64,000 nt of DNA from Thinopyrum elongatum (GCA_011799875.1 CM022303.1:294078362-294142361); one strand, 5' to 3'. Counted from the stretch's first letter, positions 34,071 to 46,834 are shown. Notes: generated by a model not told the origin, from the sequence alone. Program-made: numbers and translations.

Positions 34071-36920
34071 ATGGTTTCTGGCGGTGGTTTGGCTGAGGGC
34101 CGCGAGATCTGTCTCGGCGCGCTCGTTCTCATCGTCGACGACTCCGCCTGGCTGCAGGAGGCCCCCCTCGACGTCGAGACGCTCCCCATCCGCGGGGCGA
34201 CGCACTTTCGCGCATGTGTTCGCGACGTCCTTCTGCGGCAGCCGTCGACCAAGTATCGGTCGGCTCCCACGGCATCCTCACTCCCCGCTGTTCGCCGTCG
34301 CGAGCGATCTGGTCGATCGTGGCTTCAGCGGTGGGTGATGCATGCGGTGGCCCGCCAGTCGGCCACCCCACAAATCGCGGCAATTGAGCCTGACGAATCT
34401 CCCTATGGACTATTCGACCTGTCGACTGGTTCCGCCGAGACTCTGTCCGAGTGCAGAAGCAGTGACCCTGCGGCGGAGGTCCTGATGGTCGATACACCGC
34501 GCGGCCCGCCTGGTTTCCGTCGCGGTGGCGGCGGCGGCTCGTCGCATGGTCATGAAGAATATCGTCCTGAAGCCCTCACTTCGGAGCAGAGGGACGAGCT
34601 GCATCGTCACAATATGGAGGCCCTCCACACCCCCATCATGGGGGAGACCTCCGAGGCTCGGTCCTTGGAAGCTGCGCGTCTAGCCACCTTGGCTGAGCGC
34701 GCGCGACTGGAAAATCTACAACATTCACTCGACGAGCGAGCCCGTCGGCAGATCCCCGAATCCAGTCGACGGCAACAACAGTTGTTTCCTCCTGAGCCCC
34801 AGGTATACCGCACTCTGATCCAGAATCTTACAGCTGCAGCCCATATAGCAGAGTCGATTCAGCCGTCCCAATCAGAGGCTGGAAGAGGTTTGATGCAGAT
34901 TCGAGCGCTGCTCCAGGCAGTAGGTGAGCAAAACTCTGCCATTTCTCAGTCGCGCAACAGGATCCATAGCAGATCTGTGGTCGCAGACACTGTTCAGTCA
35001 GCTCAGAGCCCAAGATCACCTCAGCAGTGCGAAGATCATGGGCATCTCCAGGACCAGTATCTGGGTCGAGGCCACGGACAGTACGATCATCGGTACGGCC
35101 GTGATGACAACCGTCGAGTGCCTACGCCCCCTCCAAGAGGCGGATCTTACGCGCCTCGGTGGCATGATGATAGGCGCTTGTATGGTGAGGAGTGGAGAGC
35201 TCTGGTCGACCCAAGAGAGCCTGGGTTTGATGCAAGATCACTTCTCGTGCAAGGTTTGGTCGACAGAGGCCGAGCACACAGGGAAGGACAAGATAGGAAT
35301 CATCCGAGTGGAAGTAGAGTTCACGTGTCTGGGCCTGAATGTTTCAGCAGAGCCATCAGAGCTGCTGAGATTCCACCCAACTTCAGGTTGGCGACAGGAG
35401 TAAGCAAGTTCACCGGTGAGTCGAAGCCAGACACTTGGCTAGAGGATTACCGAGTGGCTGTGCAGATTGGTGGCAGTAATGATGATGTAGCCATGAAGCA
35501 CCTCCCCCTGATGCTAGAGGGCTCAGCCAGAGCTTGGTTGAATTAGTTGGCCCCTGGTAGTATTTTCTGTTGGGAAGATTTGGCCCGAGTGTTCATCAGG
35601 ACATTTGAGGGCACTTGCAAATGACCTGCAGGGTTGACTGAACTACAGCACTGTGTCCAAAAGCCGAGTGAAACTTTGAGAGATTATATCCAGAGATGGC
35701 CCACTCTTCATCATACCGTGGAGAATGTGTCAGAGCATCAGGCAGTTTGCGCCTTCAAGGAGGGCGTTCGGTACCGAGAACTTAACCTGAAATTCGGTCA
35801 GACAGGAGACATGTCCCTGGCTCGGATGATGGAAATAGCCACTCGGTACGCTAACGGTGAGGAAGAAGACCGACTCCGCAGTGGCAAGAATAAACCAGTC
35901 GCCCTGGACGCCGGAGGAGGAAATTCCAGTCGGAAGCAGAAGCGCAAAGCCAAACCCGCAGGTCCTGGTGAAGCTGCAGTTTTGAACCAAGGGAAGTTCA
36001 AAGGAAAGCCTAAGGGGCCTTGGATCCCCAAGAAAGTGAAAGATCAAGCGGGAAATGATGTGCTTGATTTACCGTGTCACATACACACCAAGAAAGATGA
36101 AGAGGGAAACCTGATTTACCCCAAGCATACCACTCGACAGTGTCGACTCCTGATCCAGAGCTTCCGAGAGGGTCAGCCCAGTGAAAAGGAAAAGGAATCT
36201 GATAAGGATGAAGACAAAGAAGGGGATGATGGTTACCCCAAGGTCAATGCCACTTTAGTGATTTTTGCTGACATTGAGAGCAAAAGTCGACTGAAGGTTA
36301 TCAATCGCGAAGTGAATATGGTCGCTCCGGCAACTACGACATATTTAAAGTGGTCACAGACTCCTATTACATTCGACCAGTCCGATCACCTAGCGCATGT
36401 TGCTACCCCTGGGCGGCAAGTGCTGGTGGTCGACCCAGTCGTTGGGGGCACCCGACTGACCAAGGTTCTGATGGATGGTGGCAGTGGCTTGAACATTCTG
36501 TACGCTGAGACCCTCCGAGGGATGGGCATTCCGATGTCCAAGCTCAGCGAGAGCAACATGAGATTCCACGGAGTCATCCCAGGAAAGAAAGCCAATTCAC
36601 TCGGTCAGATCACTCTTGATGTGGTTTTCGGTGATTTAAAGAATTACCGTAAGGAAAAGTTAACGTTCGAGGTGGTGGATTTCCACAGTGCTTATCATGC
36701 GATTCTGGGTCGGCCTGCATATGCTCGTTTCATGGCTCGACCGTGTTACGTATACCTCAAGCTGAAGATGCCTAGCCCCAGAGGTGTGATCATAGTCACA
36801 GTGAATCGGCAAAGGGAAGAAGAGTGCCTCCAGAAGGGCTCAAAGATTGCTGATGAGCAAATGGCACAAGTAGAAATGGAAGAATACAAAAAGAACGCAG
36901 ATCCGAGCAATTTGTTGTGA
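34071..36920 (+). pseudogene. Tat gag and protease
   Basis: Starts at ATG 34071. Gag residues include F-T-G-E-S-K-P-D-T-W-L, M-L-E-G-S-A-R-A-W-L-N and, past two stops, A-V-C-A-F-K-E-G-V. The aspartic protease has V-L-M-D-G-G-S-G-L-N-I-L-Y and A-I-L-G-R-P-A-Y. Nonsense codons interrupt at 35544 (TAG), 35622 (TGA, following aaa) and 36918 (TGA). The family normally has Gln or Arg at such places, pointing to C-to-T changes at methylated CAG/CGA sites. There is no frameshift. Confidence 0.85.
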
Positions 36921-39134
36921 GCAAAGAAGCCCGCTTCAGAGTCCACATTTCAGTCGGCCGGTGCAACAAAGCCTGTCCATATCCATCCGACCGATCCCGA
37001 TGCTGCTCCGACTCTCATCTCAACAACACTCGACAACAAATAGGAAGAAGCGCTCATCTAGTTCCTCCATGAGAGCTGGGACATCTTCGCATGGAAACCA
37101 TCTGACATGCCGGGTGTACCCAGGGGACTGGCTGAGCACCGTTTGCGAGTCAACCCAAAAGCAAAACCCGTCAAAGAGCATCTCCGTCGGTCCGCCGTGG
37201 AGAAGAGGAAGGCAATTGGCGAGGAGGTGGCTCGGCTTCTGGCAGCTGAGTTCATCCGTGAGATATACCACTCCGAGTGGCTCACCAATGTTGTCATGGT
37301 CCCCAAGAAAGACAAATCACTTCATATGTGTATCGATTTCAAACATATCAATCGGGCCTGCCCGAAAGATCACTTCCCTCTGCCCCGCATCGACCAGATA
37401 GTCAACTCGACTGCGGGGTGTGAGCGATTGTCCTTCTTGGATGCATATTCCGGGTACCATCAGATCCGACTGTATGGACCCGACGAAATAAAGACAGCTT
37501 TCATCACCCCATTCGGGTGTTTTTGCTATATTACCATGCCCTTTGGCCTCAAGAATGCTGGTGCCACGTTCATGCGTATGATTCAGAAGTGCCTGCTCAC
37601 TCAAATCAGTCGGAACGTGGAAGCTTACATGGATGACATCGTGGTCAAGTAATGCAAAGGTTCCGACCTACTGACTGACCTCACTGAAACCTTTGCCAAC
37701 TTAAGAAGATATGATATCAAGCTCAATCCGTCAAAGTGCACATTCGGAGTTCCAGGTGGAAAGTTACTCGGTTTCCTCGTTTCCGAACGAGGGATCAACG
37801 CAAACCCAGAAAAGGTTGGCATAATCCTCCGAATGAACCGCCCCGTGCGCGTGCACGATGTTCAGAAGCTTACTGGTTGTTTGGCTGCATTAAGTCGATT
37901 CATCTCACGTCTCGGTGAAAAGGCATTACCTCTTTACCGACTGATGAAGAAGTCTGACAAGTTCGAGTGGAATCCTGAAGCTGAAGCAGCGTTTGAAGAG
38001 CTCAAAGCCCTGCTTTCCACCCAGCTAGTGCTTGCTGCTCCAGTCAGCAAAGAGCCTCTGTTGCTATATATTGCAGCCACTAGAGAGGTTGTCAGCACAG
38101 TGCTCATGGTCGAGCGGGAAGAAGAAGGCAAAGCCTACAAAGTTCAATGCCCAGTATACTATATTTCTGAAGTTTGAACTCCATCCAAGCAAAGATACCC
38201 GCATTATCAGATGCTTGTCTATGGGATTTACTTGACCACAAAGAAAGTTGCACATTACTTTGCAGACCACTCGGTTTTAGTCGTCAGTGATGCCCCATTA
38301 TCTGAAATTCTGAACAATCGGGATGCAACTGGTCGAGTGGCCAAGTGGGCGATTGAACTCCTTCCTTTGGATATCAAGTTTGAGGCAAAGAAAGCAATCA
38401 AGTCTCAGGCAATAGCAGATTTCCTCGCCGAGTGGATTGAGCAGGAGCAACTGACTCAGGTTCACTCGGAACATTGGACTATGTTCTTCGATGGGTCCAA
38501 AATGTTGAATGGTTTCAGCACTGGAGTGGTTTTAGTATCCCCAAGAGGTGACAAGCTCAGCTATGTCCTCCGGATTCACTTTGATTCTTCAAACAATGAA
38601 GCTGAGTATGAGGCACTTTTGTATGGGTTACGTATGGCCATTTCACTCGGCGTCCGACGCCTGATGGTTTATGGCGACTCAGATTTAGTGGTCAATCAAG
38701 TGATGAAGGAGTGGGATATCAGAAGCCCAGCTATGACTGGTTATTGCAATGCAGTAAGAAAGTTGGAGAAGAAGTTTGAGGGGATAGAGCTCCACCACAT
38801 ACCCCGAATCAAGAATCAAGCTGCTGATGATCTGGCGAAGATCGGTTCCACTCGGAAACCAATTCCCAGTAATGTGTTCTTGGAGCATCTCCACACCCCG
38901 TCAGTTCAAGAAGATCCTTTTACAGAGGAGCCCCCACAACCGATAAGCTCAACCGATCCGACTGAGATTGATGTCCCAGCAGTGGTCGACCTGATCATGG
39001 AGGTTTTGGTGATTATCCCCGATTGGACAGTGCCATATATTGCGTACCTGCTTAGACAAGAGTTCCCAGAAGATGAGGATGAGGCCCGCCAGTTCATTCA
39101 TCGATCCAAAGCCTTCACAGTTATTGGAGGGTGA
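36921..39134 (+). pseudogene. Tat reverse transcriptase, RNase H and second RNase H
   Basis: Same frame as gag. RT has L-H-M-C-I-D-F, F-L-D-A-Y-S-G-Y-H-Q, M-P-F-G-L-K-N-A-G and the catalytic Y-M-D-D. A degenerate Gypsy-type RNase H follows (about 37960-38300). Then comes a second, archaeal-type RNase H at about 38475-38850 with its acidic set visible: F-F-D-G-S-K, N-N-E-A-E-Y-E-A, Y-G-D-S-D-L and N-Q-A-A-D-D-L. Stops at 37041, 37059, 37650, 38175 and 39132 break it. Dual RNase H is known for Tat elements. Confidence 0.88.
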
Positions 39135-40256
39135 CTTTTCGGGGAAAGTGTCACAGGAGTTGCTCAGCGTTGCATCTCTCTGGAAGAAGGTCGAATGATT
39201 CTAAATGAGATCCACTCGGGAACCTATGGCCACCATGCGTCCTCTCGGACCATTGTGGCCAAAGCATACCGAGCAGGATTCTACTGGCCGAGGGTAAATG
39301 AGATGGCAAAAGATATAGTCGACAAGTGCGAAGGCTGCCAGTTTTACTCAAACATGTCTCACAAACCTTCATCTGCCTTGAAGACCATTCCACTCGTCTG
39401 GCTGTTTGCAGTCTGGGGGTTGGATATGGTTGGACCTTTCAAGACCAGCAGAAGTGGTTTCACTCATTTGCTTGTGGCAGTCGACAAATTCACCAAATGG
39501 ATTGAGGCCAAGCCTATCAAGAATCTTGATTCAAGCACTGCCATCAGTTTTATCAGGGAGCTGATATTCAGATATGGAGTCCCTCACAATATTATCACAG
39601 ATAACGGCTCCAATTTTGATTCTGACGAGTTCAGAGCGTTTTGTGCTTCCCAAGGCACTCGGGTCGATTACGCATCTGTTGCGCACCCGCAGTCGAATGG
39701 ACAAGCAGAAAGGGCGAATGGCTTGATCTTACAAGGACTGAAACCCCGACAGATGCACGATCTCAAGCATGCCGCTGGAGCTTGGGTGACTGAATTGCCA
39801 TCCGTCCTATGGGGACTGAGAACAACTCCCAACCGGTCGACTGACCAAACTCCCTTCTTCATGGTGTATGGTGCTGAAGCTGTGCTTCCGAGTGACTTAC
39901 TGCACAACGCCCCCCGAGTGGAACTCTTCTCAGAAGCTGAAGCAGAACAAGCACGCCAAGACGCAGTTGACCTCCTAGAGGAAGAACGAGAGATGGCTCT
40001 GATCCAGTCGACCATCTATCAACAAGATATGCGTCGATTCCACGCCAGAAACATCAGAGGTCGAGCATTTCAAGAAGGAGACCTTGTGCTCCAAGTACAC
40101 CAGAAGCGACCTCACAAGCTTGCTCCGGCCTGGGAAGGCCCCTTCATCATCACCAAGGTACTCCACAATGGGGCGTATCACCTCTACAACGTAGCCAAGA
40201 AAGAAGACGAGCCACGCTCGTGGAATGCAGACCTGCTCCGCCGTTTTTATACCTAA
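39135..40256 (+). pseudogene. Tat integrase
   Basis: Open from 39135 to the stop at 40254. The zinc-binding HHCC domain is visible (H-S-G-T-Y-G-H-H-A, C-E-G-C). Then the DDE core: L-D-M-V-G-P-F with the first Asp, T-D-N-G-S-N-F with the second, and N-G-Q-A-E-R-A-N with the Glu. The C-terminal part has W-E-G-P-F-I-I-T-K-V and ends W-N-A-D-L-L-R-R-F-Y-T. This domain looks intact, but it depends on the broken upstream frame. It is marked pseudogene for that reason. Confidence 0.88.
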
Positions 40257-40370
40257 GCACTCAGATCGACGAGTTGTAATAAGAATCCTTCAGTTTGCTT
40301 ATCAAAGACAAGATTTTGGCAGTATCTTAGTGATTGTGTTCCCTTAAGCATATGTGTTCTAATCCCCCAG
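40257..40370 (+). other. Pol 3' flank
   Basis: Short non-coding stretch between the integrase stop and the tandem block. Confidence 0.5.
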
Positions 40371-41450
40371 TGGGTGGCTTAGCCGCGAACCCGATTCACC
40401 TAAGTTTAAAAAACACTCCGAGTGAAGAGCAACCCTCTCACTCGAGGGCTTAGCTGCGAACCCGATTCGCCTAAGTTTAAAAAAAAACTACGAGTGAAGA
40501 GCAACCCTCTCACTCGGGGGCTTAGTTACGAACCCGATTCGCCTAAGTTCAAAAAACACTCCGAGTGAAGAGCAACACTCTCACTCGTGGGCTTAGCTGC
40601 GAACCCGATTCGCCTAAGTCCAAAAAACACTCCGTGTGGAGAGCAATCCTCCCACTCGGGGACTTAGCTGCGACCCCGTACTCGCCTAAGTTAAAACATA
40701 CTCCGAGTGAAGAGCAACCCTCTCACTCGGGGGCTTAGCTGTGAACCCAATTCGCTTAAGTTCAAAAAACACTCCGAGTGAAGAGCAACCCTCTCACTCG
40801 GGGGCTTAGCTGCGAACCCGATTCACCTAAGTTCAAAAAACACTCTGAGTGGAGAGCAATCCTCCCACTTGGGGACTTAGCTGTGACCCCGTACTCGCCT
40901 AAGTTAAAACATACTCCGAGTGAAGAGCAACCCTCTCACTCGAGGGCTTAGCTGCGAACCCGTTTCGCCTAAGTTCAAAAAACACTCCAAGTGAAGAGCA
41001 ACCCTCCCACTCGGGGGCTTAGCTGCGATCCCGTACTTGCCTAAAATTCAAAAACACTCCAAGTGGAGAATAATCCTCCCACTCGAGGGCTTAGCTGCGA
41101 CCCCGTACTCGCCTAAGTTAAAAAACACTCCGAGTGGAGAGCAATCCTCCCACTCGGGGGCTTAGCTGCGAACCCGATTCGCCTAAGTTCAAAAAACACT
41201 CCGAGTGAAGAGCAACCCTCTCACTCGGGGGCTTAGCTGCGAACCCGATTCGCCTAAGTTCAAAAAACACTCCGAGTGGAGAGCAATCCTCCCACTCGGG
41301 GGCTTAGCTGCGACCCCGTACTCGCCTAAGTTAAAACATACTCCGAGTGGAGAGCAATCCTCCCACTCGGGGGCTTAGCTGCGACCCCGTACTCGCCTAA
41401 GTTACAAAACAAATTCCGAGTGAAGAGCAACCCCCTCACTCAGAAACTTG
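40371..41450 (+). repeat. 71-bp tandem repeat block, about 15 copies
   Basis: Unit: cactccgagtgaagagcaac, ccactcgggggcttagctgc, gaacccgattcgcctaagtt, then an A-run. I count 15 clear ggcttagctgcg anchors and a degraded sixteenth. Two subtypes occur, one with gaacccgattcgcc, one with gaccccgtactcgcc, mostly grouped. Each unit holds an inverted repeat CCGAGTGA..TCACTCGG that can form a short hairpin. It separates the sense pol gene from the 3' end of the antisense gene, so it may serve termination of both; that is inference. Confidence 0.92.
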
Positions 41451-41738
41451 GTCGCACGCTCCGAGCTGCGCCACAAATACAACGCACGGCCCTCTCGTCG
41501 GAGCTGCACCACAAGTAGAATGTCTATTCCGAGTGAAGAGTCAAGTTTCACTCGGAGTCAAGAGACTTGAAAGTGGTAAAGACAAAGCAACCATATTCAA
41601 AGAAAAACCAAGTTCGGATAAATCCAGCAAGGTTCAGAACCACGAACAGAAGTGCTCAGGCCTCAGGCCCGAAAGATTTTAACAGTTACAAAATCACTCG
41701 GCATTCCGAGGTAAATAAAATCAAGGCATAAAGTTTGT
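41451..41738. other. 3' flank of the antisense gene
   Basis: Non-coding; contains further ccgagtgaagag words related to the tandem block. Minus-strand polyadenylation would fall here. Confidence 0.4.
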
Positions 41739-44700
41739 TCACTCCGCATGAGGAGGGCTAGATGGCTCGACGAACTCGTCCAGGTCGATTCCATCAGCAA
41801 TATGAGTAGCAGCGTCAATGAAAGTCTCCATGAAAGACTGGAATTGAAGCTTCTTGGTATTGGCGACCTTGAGAGCTGCCAGCTTCTCTTCTTTAACTTC
41901 CTTGCAATGAACGCGGACAAGAGACAGAGCCACGTCAGCACCGCACCGAGCAGATGACTTCTTCCATGCCTGTACTCGACCGGGGATTTCATTAAGTCGA
42001 GTCATCAGAGACTCGAGGTCATTCTGGAATGTCACACCTGGCCAGAGCTCCGTGTCAATCCGCGATGCCGCCACCTTCAGTCATGCAAGATAGTCCATAA
42101 CGCCGGCGAGGCGAGATTCCAGTCGCAGCACGTTCATCGCAGCTTCGTCCTTGACAGGGGAGTTAATGGTATCCAGATTCGTCTCAATCCGCCCAGTCTC
42201 TTCCTTGAAGTTTTGACAGAACTCTGCACACACAGAGAAATGATGAGTCAACAGTTGCATGATGAGTCGACAGTTGCATGATGAGTCGACAGTTGCAAAT
42301 CAGTCGGAAAAGGGAAAGTACCTTCAAGCATAAGGAACATCTTCTTGGCAAGTCCTCCCACATAGGTCTCCAATTCGTCCCTCCTCCGAGTGAGATCTCC
42401 AACTTTGTCGGTCAAGGCCACCTTGTCCTTCTTTAGCTACATGAATTCTTTGTTGGCTTCGTCAATGGCAGTCTTCAGTTTGATGTTTTCTTCTTCTAAC
42501 TTGCCGACTGAAGCCAGCTTCTTGTCGGCAAGTTCAGTTTTCTCCCGCGCCATCTTCTGTGCTGCTGCAAGGTCGAGGTCCTTCTGCTCCAGAGCCTGCT
42601 TCATTTTGTCTAAAGAAATAACATTCTTCAGACAAGCTTGGAGTTGTCTGTTTTCACTACGCACATCTGTTCGAGTGGAGTCACTTGGTTCAAAAGGCGA
42701 AAAGAAAAGATGGCAAGGCAAACAGTCAGCAAGTTATTACCTCCCATGGCAGCCGCTTCATCCTTAGCCTTTTGCAAGTTCTCCTTGGCCAGCTCCAGGT
42801 CGAGATTGAGCTGGACCTGTTTCTTCTTTAATTCAGCAAACTGGGCCCCGAACTCACAAGATTTCTGCAATCAACGAATAAGACACGTCAGTCGACAGGA
42901 ACAAAGATTGATTGCTTCCGAGCAATAAGATACAAGTTCAAGTCATCATGGCAAAAAGAGTTCTAAGACCACTGCCGAATCAAACATTCGACAGTAGTCT
43001 CCGGGACTACACCCAGTGGGTGCACTTGGTGTGCCCCCACTGGTTCGACTTTCCACTCGACATGGTCCGTCCAGTAAAAAAAAGCGGCAACATTTGTTCT
43101 CAGACCACCACTGACTACCCGCAGTTGATCGCGGTCTCGGGGACTACACCCAGTGGGTGCACTTGGCGTGCCCCCACTGGTCCGGATCCCACTCGGCACA
43201 GCCTGTCTGGACCGAGTGGAAGAACTATAAAGAGTCATTTGACAAAGTCCCCCGCCGAATCAAACATTTGATGGCGGTCTTGGGGACTACACCCAGTGGG
43301 TGCACTCTGTGTGCCCCCACTGATTCAAGGATACACTCGACGCGACCTAGTCGACTCAAGTGGAAGAACTATACAACAAAAGTTAAAACACCCAGTGGGT
43401 GAACGGATGCAAGGTGCAGACTCATGATAGATGCACTTTAAAGGTTTCAAAACGCTCATCCACGGACATCTTACGAATAATAAAGCAACAATTTTCAAGT
43501 ACCATATCCTAACAAAGCAAAGATCAAGCTAAAAAATCAGTCGGAAATCAACTCACCTGGACATTGGTTTGAAGAGCAGAGCTAGCATTGTAGGCAACCT
43601 TGCTAGCTTCGTGCACCACCTTCATTTGCTCCATCATAAGGCCTGCTTGGTGTATAGCTTCCTTAGCAGCGCTGACTTGGTCCTCTGGGACATGATGGGT
43701 AACAAAGAGTGGAGTTGGCGGAACATTCGAAGCAACCAAAGGATCTGAGGCATGGAGTTGGACGGACGGAGCAGGGGCTTGGGTGGTCGACGCCGAAGGA
43801 CGATCAGTCGACACAGGATCGGCAAAAGAAACAGAAGCCCGAATTGGATCTCCGGACTGCTGGATCACTGGTTCTGGCGCTGATGTCGACTGAGGTGCCT
43901 TGCTGGCAGGCACCCTCCTGCTCGAAGTCCTGCCTTTTCTTCCCGTGGTCTTCTGAGGCACATCTTCATGATCATCGTCATCTGGAAGTTCAATGCCATT
44001 TGGTGGTGCTGCAAAAGACTCGACCGTAAGAGTTCAGTCGACCGACAGTACAATTGACAAAATGAGGACAAGATGGTAGAGTTGTACCCGCTTTGGAAGT
44101 GGCCGCGTCTTCGGTCTGCTCGTCATCTTGATCCTTGTAAATGTCCATGGAGGTCCCAGTAGTAGCAGCGCTGAAAGTTTTAGAATTCACTCGGTCAAGC
44201 AAGAGAACGTGTCGACAATAACGTAGAAGTTCCCAAGCAAAGCGAAGAGAGAAAAAAAAACACTTACGCAGAAGTGACGGGAACATCCACCTTGATCTTG
44301 GGCAAAGCCTTCCGAGGCTTTGAAGGGATGACCTTGGGCTGCTTGGCGGACTTTTCAGATGGCTCCGGTGTCGAAGTCCGAGTTCGTTTTTGCGTTTGTG
44401 TGCTTGGGGGAGCCGCTTTGCCACGACCGCTTGCAGGATCTTGGGACAGTTTGGATCGGCGTTCCAAGCGAGGTGGTGAGTCGGCTTCCTCACTGTCGTC
44501 CGAGTCATCACTGTCATCTTCATTGTCGTCGGGGGATTGCCAGTCACCACTCTCGCCTCCGCTCTCCATTCCCTCCGGGACTTGCTCTCCATTTGGCATC
44601 GAGTACATCTCAGTAAAAATCTGCAAGGCAAGGAATCAAACAAGCATCAATTAGATCCAAGGGCAGTTACAAATCGGAATAAAAAGACACTCGGTAACAA

Positions 44701-45702
44701 GGGTCAGACCTTGTCCGGCTCTTTGACAGTGTCGAATGGTACAACTCTTCTAGACCCCCTGGGGTTGTCTTTGTTTCCCGTGATGCTCCGCAGCCACTGT
44801 GCCACCGTCTCCTCGGTGACCTCCTTTGGGTGGACCCGAGCGGTGTCGTTAGCGCCCGAGTACATCCACATTGGATGATCGCGGGCATGGAGAGGCTGGA
44901 TGCGTCGACTGAGAAACACCTCCAACAAATCCATGCCGGTCACACCATCACGGACTAATTGAACTACCCGGTCGACTAGCATGGACACCTCTACTTTCTC
45001 TGCTGGAGTCACGGTCAATGAAGAGGGTTGGCAGACTTGCTCCATGGTGAAGGTCGGAAGGCCAGTCGACTGACCAGGGGTCGGAATATCTCGGCAATAG
45101 AACCAGGTCGACTGCCACCCCCTAACTGACTCGGGAAGAGTCATAGAAGGAAAAGTACTCCTACCCCTCATCTGAATCCCTAAACCCCCGCACATTTGGA
45201 TCACGTGCGTTTTTGCGTCAGTCAGATTTGCCTTCTTCACAGTTTGGGAACGGCAAGTAAAGATGTGTTTGAATAAGCCCCAGTGCGGTCGACAACCCAA
45301 GAAGTTTTCACACAGAGAGACATACGCAGCGAGATATGTGATGGTGTTGGGAGAGAAATGATGTAGTTGGGCACCAAAAAAGTTCAGGAAACCCCAGAAA
45401 AAAGGATGCGGAGGCAGAGTGAAACCGCGGTCAACATGAGTTGCGAGGAGCACGCACTCACTCTCCTGCGGCTGATGCTCGGTCTCGTTCCCCGGCAACC
45501 TCCAAGATCCGTGGGCAATCAAGCCCGCGTCGGCCAGGTCTTCCAAATCTTCCGTCTGGATCATAGATTGAATCCAGTCTCCCTGGATCCAACCAGGCAG
45601 CAGACCGGACCTCGACGATGATCCCTGACTCGTCTTCTTGCCCTTTGCCGCCGCCGTTGCCTTCTTAGCGCGCTCCAGGGCCGCCGTCTTCTCCTTTCCC
45701 AT
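41739..45702 (-). pseudogene. Antisense gene of the Tat element, seven exons, ~944 codons
   Basis: Exons on the minus strand: 45702-44710, 44620-44268, 44170-44088, 44008-43557, 42864-42741, 42666-42322, 42223-41739. All introns are GT-AG (donors include gtaagt and gtgagt) and all phases fit, giving about 944 aa. Start is the ATG of M-G-K-E-K-T-A; a TATA box lies about 115 bp upstream. The N-terminal part (L-P-P-H-P-F-F-W-G-F, L-H-H-F-S-P-N-T-I) fits the 'putative gypsy type transposon' domain family known from such ORFs. The middle is acidic and Ser-rich (D-D-S-D-D-S-D-D-S-E-E); the C-terminal third is a long coiled coil. Two nonsense codons interrupt it: TAG at 42437-42439 and TGA at 42081-42083, both consistent with C-to-T. 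Function is unknown. Confidence 0.82.
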
Positions 45703-46237
45703 CGCGACGGACGGCGTACGGGCGGAACAGCAGCATGGAGGAGGATGTAGTGGAGAAACAAAGGAAGAAGAGAGAGAATGAGGCACACTGTGCAAACGCA
45801 TCGGCCTCGACAGCCTTATATGGACCTATTTTCGAGTGACTGACTCATGGGCCCGAGCAATCCTGTCAAATCCCGCAACAGTCGCGCGCCCGATACGTGG
45901 CGAAAAAGGCGCCATGAAAATCGAGGTGTACCTATCTGACCACTCCAATTACTGCGGCACGCTCCGTCCCGCGCGCTTCCCCGTAATTTCAAATCCCGTG
46001 AGGTCCGAGGACTGCAGAGCAACCAATCGCGCCGAAGATTTCGTTCCATGTCGACACTCAAAGATTGTCAGTAGAGTTCACTCGACGACAGCCTCTGAAT
46101 GGACCAAGGCGACTGAAACCAGATTGAAACTTCAACATGATTCGCAGACTCTGATGAAATACCTTCGAAGTATGGAATCGAGTCGGAGTCAACTTCAACT
46201 CTTTCTTCACTCGGTCCTCAATCCATTCGGGGGCTAA
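45703..46237. promoter_or_regulatory. Promoter region of the antisense gene and PPT
   Basis: Minus-strand TATA box ATATAAGG at 45822-45815. The remainder to 46237 is non-coding and ends in the polypurine tract tcgggggctaa just before the 3' LTR. Confidence 0.6.
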
Positions 46238-46834
46238 TGACGACGACATGTACCTACGGTAGGGTCATAGGCCCGACCTAGACACCCTATCCAAGGACAC
46301 TGCCCTAGAGTCAAAGACATTCAAAATGCAACAGAAGAAACCGACTGAGTTCACCTTGGAGTGTAATCCACTCGACCAGTTATGTCACTCGGATACCCCA
46401 ATTCCATTCGACCAAGATGAAGTCACTCGACCATACAAAAAACCACTCGGAGTACGGAAGACCTAAAGTCACTCAAGATGGCAACGGTCAGGCGTTCACC
46501 CTTTAGTCTTAAAGATCATTTATAGCTCTTTATAGCTAGCGTTACCAGTAATGCCCTGTCTTAATGAATATTGAACTATGTGTAACGTGAGGCGGCTGGG
46601 GTCCTGGCGCACTCTATATAAGCCACCCCCTCCACTGGCACAAGGGTTCGCACCCCCTGTAACTCTCACGCATAATCCAGTCGACCAAGCCTCCGGGCAC
46701 CGAGACGTAGGGCTGTTACTTCCTCCGAGAAGGGCCTGAACTCATACATCTTGCGTGCACAACCTCACCATAGCTAGGATCCTGCCTCCTGCTATGTACC
46801 CCCTATTCTTACTGTCAGACTTACTCCCACGATA
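46238..46834 (+). repeat. 3' LTR of the Tat element
   Basis: 597 bp, same length as the 5' LTR; ends ..CACGATA where the 5' copy has CACGACA. TATA box at 46615-46621. Confidence 0.93.

Larger units (their letters stand above)
33402..46834 (+). mobile_element. Tat-lineage Ty3/Gypsy element with antisense gene, complete
   Basis: Two LTRs of 597 bp each (33402-33998, 46238-46834) are flanked by an exact 5-bp duplication ggtgg (33397-33401, 46835-46839). PBS-like TTGGCGCCCACC follows the 5' LTR; the PPT tcgggggctaa precedes the 3' LTR. Order is gag, protease, RT, RNase H, second (archaeal-type) RNase H, integrase, a 71-bp tandem repeat block and an antisense gene. Dual RNase H and an extra antisense ORF are hallmarks of Tat-type elements. 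By eye I count about 20 differences between the LTRs (about 3%), so it is fairly young. All coding regions carry stop codons. Confidence 0.92.

Noticed and set aside
40371..41450. Regular repeat block resembling a CRISPR array
   Set aside because: Units are 71 bp head-to-tail with no unique spacers and lie inside a plant retrotransposon; it is a tandem repeat.
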